Shown: positions 8,413 to 16,272 of the stretch, one piece after another
Layout: every line of letters begins with the position of its first letter
How positions within the stretch are numbered: the stretch's first letter is position 1
Source: Dietzia sp. ANT_WB102
GTDB lineage: Bacteria; Actinomycetota; Actinomycetes; Mycobacteriales; Mycobacteriaceae
DNA: 64,000 nucleotides
Direction: 5' to 3'
Assembly (NCBI RefSeq): GCF_008369165.1
Contig: NZ_VOBA01000001.1
Span: 1,419,630-1,483,629, forward strand
The notes under the pieces: generated by a model
Told to the model about the DNA's origin: nothing
Databases searched by the model: none
Seen by the model: only the letters and a program-made list of their open reading frames with translations
Position numbers and translations under genes: made by a program

Positions 8413-9302
8413 GTGCGCGACAAGCTGGGATCGTTCTTTTTGGGCGGCCTGGGGAGGAACAGGGATACGCGCTGCACGACGTCGCGGTACTCGGGGCGGC
8501 GCTCTAGGCTGCGTTGTTCCATCAAGGGGATGCTCACGAGCAGGAACATGGCGAGCATGGCGGCGGTACCGACGAACACCCACCATGCGCCCGGCCAGGC
8601 AGCCAGGCCGAACAATCCCATCGCCAGCCAGATCCCGCATTCGCCGACGTAGTTCGGATGGCGCGACCACGACCACACACCGGACTGCATGACCTGGCCG
8701 GGCCTGCGGGTGGCGATGAAGCGGTGCATCTGCAGATCGGCGACCGTCTCCAGGGCCAGCGCGGCGACACCGACCACGAACGCGACGATGTCCAGGAGGC
8801 CGAGCGGCTCGCCGGCGCGGGTCGCCACGACGTAGACGGGGACGAGTCCGGCGAAGACCTGCAGGGTCGGGAAGACGTGGATGCCCATGAGGTCGGCGAC
8901 GATTCCGAACCGTCCGGCGCGGCCGCGAACCACCGCGTAGCGCCAGTCCTCGTGGTGCATGCCGGGGAAAGTGCGGACCCAGTTGGCGGTAAGGCGGATC
9001 GCCCACGCCAACAGCACGGCCATCATGAGCCACCAGCGGGTGTCGTTCACGCCGGCGTCGGCGGCGACCCACCAGTAGAACGCGAGCAGGGGCGGGATGA
9101 CGGACCAGTAGGCGTCATAGAAGCTCGAATTCCCGTGCATGCGGCTGGCCGCGAAGATCACCAGCGTCGCGACGAGGTCGGCGATCAGCCCGTCCAGCCA
9201 CAACTGCCCTGTATCCGGACCCCACACCAGCCACGCCAGGCCGGCGGCGATGGCGATCACGTAGGCGATGGTGATCCGCAGGAGGGACGCGCTTCTACTC
9301 AT
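8409..9302 (-). CDS. DUF1295 / steroid 5-alpha-reductase-like membrane protein
   Basis: A 297-residue polytopic membrane protein with about seven hydrophobic segments. It belongs to the DUF1295 family, related to steroid 5-alpha-reductases and isoprenylcysteine-type methyltransferases. The family core is visible: GRFGIVADLMGIHVFPTLQ, then LETVADLQMHRF, then VMQSGVWSWSRHPNYVGE with the conserved SRHPNY, and a C-terminal LMEQRSLERRPEYRDV. The start is the ATG at 9302, just ahead of the first membrane helix. An in-frame ATG at 9380 would add a hydrophilic leader. A partial copy of the first 30 codons exists near 12.5 kb. Substrate unknown. Confidence 0.8.
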   Translation of the reverse strand: MSRSASLLRITIAYVIAIAAGLAWLVWGPDTGQLWLDGLIADLVATLVIFAASRMHGNSSFYDAYWSVIPPLLAFYWWVAADAGVNDTRWWLMMAVLLAWAIRLTANWVRTFPGMHHEDWRYAVVRGRAGRFGIVADLMGIHVFPTLQVFAGLVPVYVVATRAGEPLGLLDIVAFVVGVAALALETVADLQMHRFIATRRPGQVMQSGVWSWSRHPNYVGECGIWLAMGLFGLAAWPGAWWVFVGTAAMLAMFLLVSIPLMEQRSLERRPEYRDVVQRVSLFLPRPPKKNDPSLSRT

Positions 9303-9600
9303 GGCGGGAGAATAACGCGGTGCCCGCGCCCTCGTTGACGGAACATCGAATACCGTCCGCCCCATGAGTTCGATGCTCACGGGGCGTCGTCAGCGCGAAC
9401 CTCCCCCCCGTGGCCGGTTCCGCATACCGGCGGACGTGTATACCCGTAACATTGCAAGTGGCCGTCAGGTGTCGTTGTCCTTGGCGGCGTCAACGTACCC
9501 GCGCACGCCGGATGGGCTGCGCACAGTGTGAACCACACGGCGTCTCGGCTAGCGGTCGTCAGCGGTCGGAACAGTGGCGGGTCGAGCGTAGGGTCGCGAC
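9303..9600. other. Divergent intergenic region, no gene seen
   Basis: This 298-base gap separates the DUF1295 gene (minus) from the hydrolase gene (plus). No credible open frame or hairpin was found. At its right edge TAGGGT (9589-9594) lies six bases before the hydrolase ATG and may be the -10 box of a leaderless transcript. Confidence 0.5.
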
Positions 9601-10371
9601 ATGACGCAGCTCGTCTTTCTCCCCGGACTCCACGGCGATGCGCACACGTGGAGTCCGGTGTTGCGCGCTCTGCCTGGCGAGTGGACCGCCACGGCCATGG
9701 ATCTCCCGGCCGTCTCCGACCTCGATGCCCTCGTCGACGAGTTGGCGGGGCAGGTGGCGAGTCAGGTCGCACCCAGCGGAGTCGTCGTCGGGCATTCGCT
9801 CGGGGGCGTGGTGGCCATGCACCTCGCCGAGCGGCACCCGGCCCTGATGGCCGGTCTCGTGCTGGTGACCGCACCCGTGGGTGCCGAGGATTCGGAGTCG
9901 GCCGCGGCGCGCGCTGCCCGCGCAGCAGGCTTGAGCCTCGGGGCGTACGAGGAGATCGCACTCGACGGCATGGAGGCGGTGTACTACGGCGACCGTGGCC
10001 ACGACCCACAGGTCCGGGCCGAGCGGCTGCGGGCGGCGCGTGCGTACGGACCGGAGCGGTTCGCTGCGCATTCGTTGGCCCTGGGCGCCCGCCCGGACCG
10101 CAGCCGGTTCCCCGTGCAGGCGCCCTGCCCCGTGCTGATCGTGGGGGCGTCGCACGACCAGGTGGTGCCTACCGCCGGCCAGCGACGCTGGGCTGAGGAC
10201 AACGGCGCCCGGGCCGCCAGCACTCAAACCGCCGGCATCGGGACCTCCAGTGGCGAAGCGTCCCGCGTGACCTACGTAGAGATTCCCGAGACCGGGCACA
10301 TGCTGCCGGTGGAGGCACCACAGCAGCTGGCCGGCGCGATCAGCGACTGGTGCCGCACCCTCGACATCTGA
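9601..10371 (+). CDS. Alpha/beta-fold hydrolase
   Basis: 256 residues, cytoplasmic. The alpha/beta-hydrolase elements are clear: oxyanion region FLPGLHGDAHTW near the start, nucleophile elbow VVGHSLGGVVA (Ser near residue 66), an acidic residue in VGASHDQVVP (Asp), and the catalytic His in IPETGHMLPVEAP near the end. It resembles small esterases and MhpC/BioH-type hydrolases; the substrate cannot be told. The region around 200-215 has a short insertion rich in Ala, Thr and Ser. The ATG is preceded by TAGGGT at six bases and by no ribosome-binding site, which suggests a leaderless message. Confidence 0.8.
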   Translation: MTQLVFLPGLHGDAHTWSPVLRALPGEWTATAMDLPAVSDLDALVDELAGQVASQVAPSGVVVGHSLGGVVAMHLAERHPALMAGLVLVTAPVGAEDSESAAARAARAAGLSLGAYEEIALDGMEAVYYGDRGHDPQVRAERLRAARAYGPERFAAHSLALGARPDRSRFPVQAPCPVLIVGASHDQVVPTAGQRRWAEDNGARAASTQTAGIGTSSGEASRVTYVEIPETGHMLPVEAPQQLAGAISDWCRTLDI

Positions 10372-10469
10372 TCTGGCGCGTGCTCGGCGACGACTTCGGG
10401 TCGAGCATGGGCGGTCGAGGGCCACCTCACTCGGATTGACACCATGATCGGCCCTCGGGTGCGACGCTG

Positions 10470-11183
10470 GTGCTGCGGCGGATTCGAGGTGTGCGCGTGC
10501 ATCAGTCACAGGGTGATCGAGAGCCCCAGGGTGATCGGACGACCTTCTGCGAGGCGCCGGCGGCCTACATCGTGGAGACGTACTTCGTTCTCCGGATGGT
10601 GATCGCGGGCGGCGCGGTCGCCCTGCCGCCTGCGCTACTGGTCTGGGCGGTGGTCGACAGACGCGTGGACGCTGTGAACTCGATCAGCGCCTTCTACTAC
10701 ACGCCGGCGCGCGGCCTGTTCGTGGGAACGCTGGTGGCGATCGGCGTCGCGCTCGTGGCGTACCGCGGCTACACGCGCGGCGAGAACCGGCTACTCAACG
10801 CTGCCGGCATGCTTGCGATGGTGGTCGCCCTGTTCCCGACCGAGGACCCGGCCCTGCCCGGACTGAACGCCGTGAGCGTGATCCACGCGGTGGCGGCGGT
10901 GTCGTTTTTCGTCCTCGCCGCGCTGTCAATCCTGTTCTACGGGCAGCAGACGATCAGCTCCATTCCCAACAGGGATCTCCAGAGAAGCTACCTGCTGGGC
11001 TATCGGATCCTGGTCGTACTGCTCTTGCTCCTCCCGGCCCTCGCGCTGCTCATCGCGTGGGTGATGGACTCCACCATGTGGCTGTTCCTGGTGGAAACTG
11101 CGGCGCTCTACGCGTTCGCGACGTTCTGGATCGTAAAGACGTACGAGCTGAAGTACTCGCATGTCGTGACGAGGGTGGTGTGA
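10470..11183 (+). CDS. Seven-helix membrane protein of unknown function (DUF998-like)
   Basis: Up to 237 residues with about six or seven hydrophobic segments. Recognisable patches are NSISAFYYTPARGLFVGTL followed by YRGYTRGENRLLNAAG and MVVALFPTEDP, a pattern seen in uncharacterised actinobacterial membrane proteins similar to DUF998. The GTG at 10470 is the first start. The GTG codons at 10491 or 10497 are equally possible, because the first 20 residues are hydrophilic and unlike a membrane-protein start. It stands alone between a hydrolase and a LysE-type exporter. Function unknown. Confidence 0.65.
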   Translation: MLRRIRGVRVHQSQGDREPQGDRTTFCEAPAAYIVETYFVLRMVIAGGAVALPPALLVWAVVDRRVDAVNSISAFYYTPARGLFVGTLVAIGVALVAYRGYTRGENRLLNAAGMLAMVVALFPTEDPALPGLNAVSVIHAVAAVSFFVLAALSILFYGQQTISSIPNRDLQRSYLLGYRILVVLLLLLPALALLIAWVMDSTMWLFLVETAALYAFATFWIVKTYELKYSHVVTRVV

Positions 11184-11213
11184 GGGTGCGGCCGTGATCC
11201 GGCGGAAGGACCG

Positions 11214-11879
11214 CTACGGGGTAGTGGCGCGGCTGGATCCCAGCGCGTCGGTCAGCAGGGTGGCACCGAATCCGATCAGGACCAGCCCTGTTACCGAATC
11301 GATCGCTGTCAGCGTTCTGGGGTTGGTGATTGCGCGCTGAGCGTGGGAGCCGCCGAAGATCACCACCCCGAACCACAGCAGGGTCAGTACCCCGTGCACC
11401 GCGGCCAGAGCTGCGCCCATGAGGAGTGGCGAGGTTCCAGGGGGCAGGAACTGCGGGATGGTGGCGATGTAGAAGACCCCGACTTTGGGGTTGAGCAGGT
11501 TGGTTCCGACTCCGATCGCATACCCCCGCCACAGTGGGGATGTCGCCTGAGTCGCGTCCGGCTCGATGCCGCCCGGCGCCCCGCCGCCCCTCGTGGCCTT
11601 CCAGATCAGCGAGGCCCCGAGCCACAACATGTATGCGGCGCCCGCGGTGGTCAGTAGCCGGTACGCCAGCTCCGACGCAGTCAGCAGGGCAGAGATTCCC
11701 GCAGCTGCGGCGATGCCCCAGATCATCGCTCCGGTAGCGATCCCGAACGCGGTGGCCCACGCGTACGAGCGAGAACGCGCGACCGAGGCGCGCAGAACCA
11801 AGGAGGTGTCCAGGCCTGGCACCAGGGTCAGGAGACCGGCCACCAACGCGAAGGCCAGCAGCGCCTCGAGAACAGTCAC
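11214..11879 (-). CDS. LysE/RhtB-family exporter
   Basis: 221 residues with six predicted membrane helices, typical for amino-acid exporters of the LysE/RhtB family. The family N-terminal signature is VAGLLTLVPGLDTSLVLRAS, where the Pro-Gly pair ends helix 1. The GVGTNLLNPKVGVFYIA motif in the middle is also diagnostic. The GTG start at 11879 overlaps the stop of the upstream reductase gene (GTGA), so the two are coupled. The exported compound is unknown. Confidence 0.87.
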   Translation of the reverse strand: MTVLEALLAFALVAGLLTLVPGLDTSLVLRASVARSRSYAWATAFGIATGAMIWGIAAAAGISALLTASELAYRLLTTAGAAYMLWLGASLIWKATRGGGAPGGIEPDATQATSPLWRGYAIGVGTNLLNPKVGVFYIATIPQFLPPGTSPLLMGAALAAVHGVLTLLWFGVVIFGGSHAQRAITNPRTLTAIDSVTGLVLIGFGATLLTDALGSSRATTP

Positions 11880-12499
11880 CCGGTCAGGGTAGGACGATCC
11901 GGGGGCTCACTGTCCTTCGTGTAGACCGCCGCAATGGTGCCCTTGCTGGTCGTGTTGATGCTCTTCAGCCGGAACGACCGGGGCTCGGGTACGCCGCCGA
12001 ACAGGCGTTTGCCGTCACCGAGCAGGAGGGGATGGATGAACAACCGCAGTTCATCAATGCGGTCGACTGCCAGCAACTGACGCACTACGTCGCCGCTTCC
12101 GAGGATCACCACGTCTCCCTCGCCCTCGGCGCGCAGTTGCTGCACCCCGGCGGTCAACTCTCCGCGAAGTCGGACTGCCCCTGCCCATTCCAGCGGGGGA
12201 GTGGATCGTGTGGCGACGTATTTGGGTGCAGAGTTCAGGCTGGCAGCCATCGGGTTGTCGTCCGGCTGTGTCGGCCAGAACGCGGCCATTTTCTCGTAGG
12301 TGCGCCGCCCGAACAGGTACGCCGAGGTGCCGGCCAGCCCGTTCGGATCGATGACCTCGTGCATCACGTCCCCGTACGGAACCCCCCAGCCGCCATGGTC
12401 GAAACCACCGGAACGATCTTCGGTGGGGGAGCCCAGTCCTTGCATCACACCATCGAGGGTGAGGAACTCGACGGCGACCAGTCTTCTCACGACACTCAC
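11876..12499 (-). CDS. RibD/dihydrofolate-reductase-fold protein
   Basis: 207 residues of the bacterial bifunctional deaminase-reductase C-terminal (RibD_C/DHFR-like) family, an NADPH-binding fold. Visible marks: EFLTLDGVMQG at the start, YLFGRRTYEKMAAFWP, KYVATRS and the nucleotide-binding GDVVILGSGDVVRQLL, then IDELRLFIHPLLLGDGKRLF. The start is taken as the GTG at 12499, whose first bases overlap the stop codon of a 35-codon relic of a DUF1295 gene. A GTG at 12490 is an alternative. Stand-alone members of this family are common in actinobacteria and mostly uncharacterised. Confidence 0.78.
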   Translation of the reverse strand: MSVVRRLVAVEFLTLDGVMQGLGSPTEDRSGGFDHGGWGVPYGDVMHEVIDPNGLAGTSAYLFGRRTYEKMAAFWPTQPDDNPMAASLNSAPKYVATRSTPPLEWAGAVRLRGELTAGVQQLRAEGEGDVVILGSGDVVRQLLAVDRIDELRLFIHPLLLGDGKRLFGGVPEPRSFRLKSINTTSKGTIAAVYTKDSEPPDRPTLTG

Positions 12500-12603
12500 T
12501 CGCCCTGTCCGGTGTTCAGTCCCCACACCAGCCACGCCAGGCCAGCGGCGATGGCGATCACGTAGCCGATGGTGACCCGCAGGAGGGACGCGCCTCGTCC
12601 CAT
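12496..12603 (-). pseudogene. 35-codon 5' relic of a DUF1295 gene
   Basis: An open frame of 35 codons begins MGRGASLLRVTIGY and continues to WLVWGLNTGQGE before a stop. It matches the first 31 or so codons of the intact DUF1295 gene at 8409-9302 (MSRSASLLRITIAY ... WLVWGPDTGQ) in both protein and DNA, with roughly nine in ten bases shared by eye over about 80 bases. The rest of the gene is gone. The relic stop overlaps the start of the reductase gene (GTGA). It may therefore act as a leader that delivers ribosomes to that gene. Confidence 0.8.
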
Positions 12604-12681
12604 GGCAGGAGGGTAGTGCGGCGATGCGTGGTCGACTGAGCGAACAGTGAATTCGGGTGGTCGGCGAAAACTGACCGATTG

Positions 12682-12754
12682 AGCGGATGACGGGATTCGA
12701 ACCCGCGACCCTCACCTTGGCAAGGTGATGCGCTACCAGCTGCGCCACATCCGC
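12682..12754 (-). tRNA. tRNA-Gly (anticodon GCC)
   Basis: On the minus strand a full cloverleaf folds: acceptor GCGGATG paired with CATCCGC, D arm GCGC-AGCTGGTA-GCGC, anticodon stem TCACC/GGTGA around the loop TTGCCAA (anticodon GCC), and T arm GCGGG-TTCGAAT-CCCGT. No CCA is encoded. The gene is flanked by a gene relic on each side, a typical footprint of past insertion and deletion near a tRNA. Confidence 0.96.
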
Positions 12755-12801
12755 ATCGCTCCGCAAGCGTGCTCTCGCTCGCTGCGCTGCGGATAAGAAC
12801 T

Positions 12802-13140
12802 TTAGCCCATGCCACCGCTGCAGGTGCGGGGAGGTGCCCCGAACAGCGTGTTGCCGGTCAGGTATCGGCTCGCCTCGGAGGCGAGGAACGTGGCCACCGG
12901 ACCGATGTCCTCGAACGGGTCGCCGACCCGGCCTTTGGCCGCGTTGTACGGCACCGAATACATGTGGGCGTTGACGCCATTGAGCGAGCAGAGGTTGATC
13001 ACGCGTCCCGTGCCCCGCTTCTCGAACTCCGGCAGGGCCGCCTGCATCGCCCAGAACGCGGCCACCACCACCGAGGCACCTTCTCGGGCCAACGCCCCGG
13101 CGATCCCACGACCGGCGTGAGAGCGCATCCCTAGTCCGGC
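12802..13140 (-). pseudogene. Short-chain dehydrogenase relic with internal deletions
   Basis: The frame reads as three pieces of one SDR joined without frameshift. The first is an N-terminal cofactor-binding piece (AGRGIAGALAREGASVVV). The second is the catalytic piece (ALPEFEKRGTGRVINLCS followed by YSVPYNAAKG, with the Tyr-xxx-Lys pair). The third is the C-terminal piece (RVGDPFEDIGPVATFLASEA followed by SRYLTGNTLF). The central NAG region and the stretch after the catalytic Lys, normally 60-90 residues each, are missing. About 115 residues remain of a usual 250, so the product cannot fold as an SDR. The open frame runs on to 13263, beyond the homology. An ECF42-type promoter of the next gene lies immediately beyond. 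Confidence 0.75.
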
Positions 13141-13164
13141 GCCCGACCACCCGCCCACGTCTGA

Positions 13165-13191
13165 TGTCGAGAACCCGGGACCGGTTACGTC
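13165..13191 (+). promoter_or_regulatory. Candidate ECF42 sigma-factor promoter
   Basis: TGTCGA (13165-13170), a 17-base spacer and CGTC (13188-13191) stand about 50 bases before the DGPF gene. As recalled from work on ECF42 sigma factors in Streptomyces, their targets carry TGTCGA at -35 and CGA/TC at -10, usually ahead of DGPF-protein genes. The match and its place in front of a DGPF-sigma gene pair suggest autoregulation. Confidence 0.6.
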
Positions 13192-13240
13192 CCCCCAGTG
13201 AAGCGACCACACTGGGTCGCACAGCACGAGGAGGACCGTC

Positions 13241-13648
13241 ATGGCCAAGTACCTACTGCTCAAGCACTACCGGGGCGCGCCCGAACCGCCCGATTGGGTG
13301 CCGATGAGCGAGTGGACGCCGCAGGAAGTGTCCGCCCACATCCAGTACATGAACGACTTCGCCTCCCGGCTCGAGGGGACCGGCGAGTTCGTGGAGGGCC
13401 ACGCACTGTCGGAGTCCGGCACGTGGGTGCGCTACGACGGCGAGGGAAAACCCCCGCTGACCGACGGGCCGTTCGCCGAGACCAAGGACCTTATCGCCGG
13501 CTGGATGGTCATCGAGGCCGCCACCTACGAGCGGGCACTCGAACTGGCGGCGGAGCTGTCCGCAGCCCCCGGCGCAGGCGGAGAACCCATCCGCGAATGG
13601 CTCGAGGTGCGGCCGTTCCTCGAGGCACCCGACGGGTTCGATCACTGA
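13241..13648 (+). CDS. YCII-related (DGPF) protein
   Basis: 135 residues, small, soluble, of the YCII-related family. It has the DGPF signature TDGPFAETKD near residue 79, the preceding SGTWVRYDGEGKPPL, and the family ending EVRPF. The strong GAGGAGG ribosome site ends eight bases before the ATG. DGPF proteins are usually encoded beside ECF42-type sigma factors and are their main targets; here the sigma gene follows after 37 bases. Their biochemical activity is not settled. Confidence 0.88.
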   Translation: MAKYLLLKHYRGAPEPPDWVPMSEWTPQEVSAHIQYMNDFASRLEGTGEFVEGHALSESGTWVRYDGEGKPPLTDGPFAETKDLIAGWMVIEAATYERALELAAELSAAPGAGGEPIREWLEVRPFLEAPDGFDH

Positions 13649-13685
13649 CAGGCCGAGCGGTCCGGTCAACGGGAGGACCGACGCC

Positions 13686-14873
13686 ATGAACACATCCGAC
13701 CTCCGGACCGTGACCCCTCAGGTCATCGGCGTCCTCGTCCGTCGCGGTGCCGATTTCGCGACGGCCGAGGACGCCGTCCAGGAGGCGCTCATCGAGGCGA
13801 TGCGCGTCTGGCCGGACGATCCTCCACGAGACCCCCGCGCCTGGCTGACCGCCGTGGCCTGGCGCAGGTTTATCGACATCATCCGCTCCGATGGCGCCCG
13901 CCGGCGTCGCGAGCACCAGGTGGCGGAGGAGGAGTCGCTGAGCGTGCCGTCGTCGGAGCGTCACGACATCGGGGTCCCGGCGGCGGCGACGGTGTGTGCC
14001 GGCGACGACACCCTCTGGCTCTACTTCCTGTGCGCGCACCCGTCGCTGCCGATACCGTCGGCGATCGCACTGACCCTGCGCGCGGTGGGCGGTCTCACCA
14101 CCCGGCAGATCGCGCGCGCCTTCCTGGTGCCCGAGGCCACGATGGGCCAGCGGATCAGTCGCGCCAAACGCACCCTCGCCGGCCAGCGATTGGACCGTCC
14201 CGGCGACGTGTCCACCGTTCTGCACGTGTTGTACCTCGTGTTCAACGAGGGGTACACCGGTGAGGTGGATCTGGCAGCAGAAGCGCTGCGCCTGACCCGG
14301 CACCTGTCCGCGTCCATCGACGACCCCGAGGTGCGGGGCCTTCTCGCCTTGATGGTGCTGCACCACGCGCGGCGCGCTGCGCGGGTCGACGACGACGGCG
14401 AGCTGATCCCCCTGGCCGAACAGAACCGCACCCGATGGGACGCACGCGCGATCGCGGAAGGCGTGGCGATACTGCAGGCAGCGCTCGCATGCGACCAGCT
14501 GGGGCAGTACCAGGCGCAGGCGGCGATCGCCGCCCTGCACGCCGACGCTGCGTCGACTGTCGACACCGACTGGCTGCAGATCGTCGAGTGGTACGACGAA
14601 CTGCTCGCACTGGCTGACAATCCCGTGGCCCGACTGGGGCGCGCCGTCGCGGTGGGGCATGCCGACGGACCTCACGCTGGGATGTCCGCGCTGGGCGACC
14701 TCCCGCAGGCCCTGCCCAGGCGCACCGCCGCGCAGGCGTATCTCCACGAACTGGCTGGGGAGGCCACTGCGGCCTCGGAGCTGTACGGCCGCGCGGCCGC
14801 CGAGGCGACGTCGATAGCCGAGCGCCGGTACCTGACGCGCAAGGCTCTTGAGCTGGCGCGGGCGCGCCCGTGA
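13686..14873 (+). CDS. ECF42-type RNA polymerase sigma factor with C-terminal extension
   Basis: 395 residues, about twice the length of a simple ECF sigma. Region 2 is at residues 10-70 (FATAEDAVQEALIEAMRVWP ... WLTAVAWRRFIDIIR), region 4 at about 120-165 (GGLTTRQIARAFLVPEATMG). The remaining 220 residues form the helical, TPR-like extension typical of this group (LHVLYLVFNEGYTGE; LALMVLHHARRAAR; LGRAVAVGHADGP). No anti-sigma gene is nearby, as expected for ECF42 proteins, whose own extension is thought to control them. It shares an operon with the DGPF gene, and the promoter upstream of that gene fits this sigma group. Confidence 0.9.
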   Translation: MNTSDLRTVTPQVIGVLVRRGADFATAEDAVQEALIEAMRVWPDDPPRDPRAWLTAVAWRRFIDIIRSDGARRRREHQVAEEESLSVPSSERHDIGVPAAATVCAGDDTLWLYFLCAHPSLPIPSAIALTLRAVGGLTTRQIARAFLVPEATMGQRISRAKRTLAGQRLDRPGDVSTVLHVLYLVFNEGYTGEVDLAAEALRLTRHLSASIDDPEVRGLLALMVLHHARRAARVDDDGELIPLAEQNRTRWDARAIAEGVAILQAALACDQLGQYQAQAAIAALHADAASTVDTDWLQIVEWYDELLALADNPVARLGRAVAVGHADGPHAGMSALGDLPQALPRRTAAQAYLHELAGEATAASELYGRAAAEATSIAERRYLTRKALELARARP

Positions 14874-14955
14874 GCGGTGTGTTGCGTCGGGCGCCGTCCC
14901 TCGCCGCAGGCCGATACGAGGTCTAGACTTTCGCCCAGAAGGCGAGGTGCTGGCG

Positions 14956-15597
14956 ATGACTCTTCAGGACCACAGGGTGTCAAGGAAGTTCGTGTCGGAG
15001 GACAGCGCGGAGCGCGCGCTGAGGGACCTCGACGACCGACACTTCACCGACGTGGTGCTCCGCGAGATGCGCCGCCGCAAGACCTTCGCCCGGGTGGCCG
15101 AGCAGATCGACAGCACACTCCGGACCGCGAGAGTCCCGATAGTGGACCCGTTCCGGTCGTCCGCGGAGCCCGCCGCGGCCGCCCGCCGCGCCATGATCGC
15201 CTCCGCGGTACACAGTTCTGTCCTGGAGGTGCCCCACGTCTGCTCGTCAGAGGCGTGCGAGATCCTCGTCGGGCGGGGCGTGGTGTCCGACTCGACCTCC
15301 GCGGATGCGCTGCGGACGTTCGCCCGGGACGGCCGACTCATCGTTCTCCGCGGTGACCGCCGGTGGGTGTACCCGCGGTTCCAACTCGACCACTTTGACC
15401 CGCGCGACCCGGCCAGCATCGTCGCCGTCATCAACCGGATGCTCGACGCCGGCCACTTCCCCGAAGCCGCGACCGCGTGGTGGGCCTCACCGGCCGACTC
15501 GCTACCCGAGCGCCGCGCACCCATGGAACTGCTCGGAGCGGACCACGCCACCCTGAGACAGCTCGCGACGGCGTACGCGGCCGCGGCCGACCTCTGA
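14956..15597 (+). CDS. Xre/MbcA/ParS-like protein of unknown role (orphan)
   Basis: 213 residues, soluble. The N-terminal half is charged and helical. Residues 125-150 (RDGRLIVLRGDRRWVYPRF) followed by ASIVAVINRMLD and AATAWWASPADSLPERRAPM-ELL resemble the C-terminal toxin-binding module of Xre/MbcA/ParS antitoxins and related actinobacterial proteins, in which a WL..P...LGGRTPxELL pattern is conserved. No RES-domain toxin gene is adjacent; the next gene is Ohr. TAGACT at 14922-14927 could be a -10 box. The ATG at 14956 is used, with a GTG nine bases upstream as an alternative. The assignment rests on the C-terminal pattern only. Confidence 0.55.
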   Translation: MTLQDHRVSRKFVSEDSAERALRDLDDRHFTDVVLREMRRRKTFARVAEQIDSTLRTARVPIVDPFRSSAEPAAAARRAMIASAVHSSVLEVPHVCSSEACEILVGRGVVSDSTSADALRTFARDGRLIVLRGDRRWVYPRFQLDHFDPRDPASIVAVINRMLDAGHFPEAATAWWASPADSLPERRAPMELLGADHATLRQLATAYAAAADL

Positions 15598-15681
15598 CCG
15601 GTTCCGGGCACCTCCTCAACTGCGAGCCGGTCGCAGCGTACGTTGGGCTCAACCTGCACGCGCACCCGAAGGAGACCTCAC

Positions 15682-16107
15682 ATGTCAGATGCGCTCTACT
15701 CCGTCGAAGCCCTGTCCACCGGCAGCGGCCGCGACGGGCACGTCGCCACCGCCGACAAGGCCGTCGACCTGACCATGGCCCCGCCCAAGGAGCTGGGCGG
15801 CTCGGGTGAAGGCCACAACCCCGAGCAGTTGTTCGCCGCCGGGTACGCCGCCTGCTTCCACTCCGCCCTGCTCAGTGCGGCGCGGACCAAGAAGGTGAAT
15901 ATCGACGGATCGTCCGTGGGAGCCCGGGTCTCGCTGGTGCGCTCGGGCGAGGAGAACATCGACCTGGCCGTGGATCTCGAGGTGATCATTCCCGGCGTGG
16001 AGTCCGAGCAGGCCGACGAGCTCGCCCAGCTGGCTCACCAGATGTGCCCGTACTCCCGCGCCACCCAGGGCAACATCGAGGTCAGCGTGTCGGTCGGCCA
16101 AGACTGA
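15682..16107 (+). CDS. ohr: Organic hydroperoxide resistance protein (Ohr/OsmC family)
   Basis: 141 residues, the normal Ohr length. It reduces organic hydroperoxides with two cysteines: the reactive Cys58 in GYAACFHSAL and the resolving Cys122 in MCPYSRAT, both in place. GHNPEQLFAAGYAACF and the C-terminal NIEVSVSV are typical. The start is the ATG at 15682 with AAGGAG seven bases before it. No MarR-type OhrR regulator is adjacent, so control must come from elsewhere. Dihydrolipoyl proteins normally re-reduce it. Confidence 0.92.
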   Translation: MSDALYSVEALSTGSGRDGHVATADKAVDLTMAPPKELGGSGEGHNPEQLFAAGYAACFHSALLSAARTKKVNIDGSSVGARVSLVRSGEENIDLAVDLEVIIPGVESEQADELAQLAHQMCPYSRATQGNIEVSVSVGQD

Positions 16108-16272
16108 CACCCGGGCCTCGGCTGGCTGGACGGTGCGGTGGCTCAGGCTTCCCGAAACACATCAGAACGGGAATGCCGAAGTGGATTGTTAACGCCCGTC
16201 CGCTGCGATAGCGTTCGATTAGCCGACCGAACTTCCCCGTACGGTCCGAGCAGCTCCAGGGACGGCAACGCC

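Noticed and set aside
12660-13240. Integrase-mediated island at the tRNA-Gly
   Set aside because: No integrase, no duplicated tRNA 3' end found in the window; only gene relics support past turnover.
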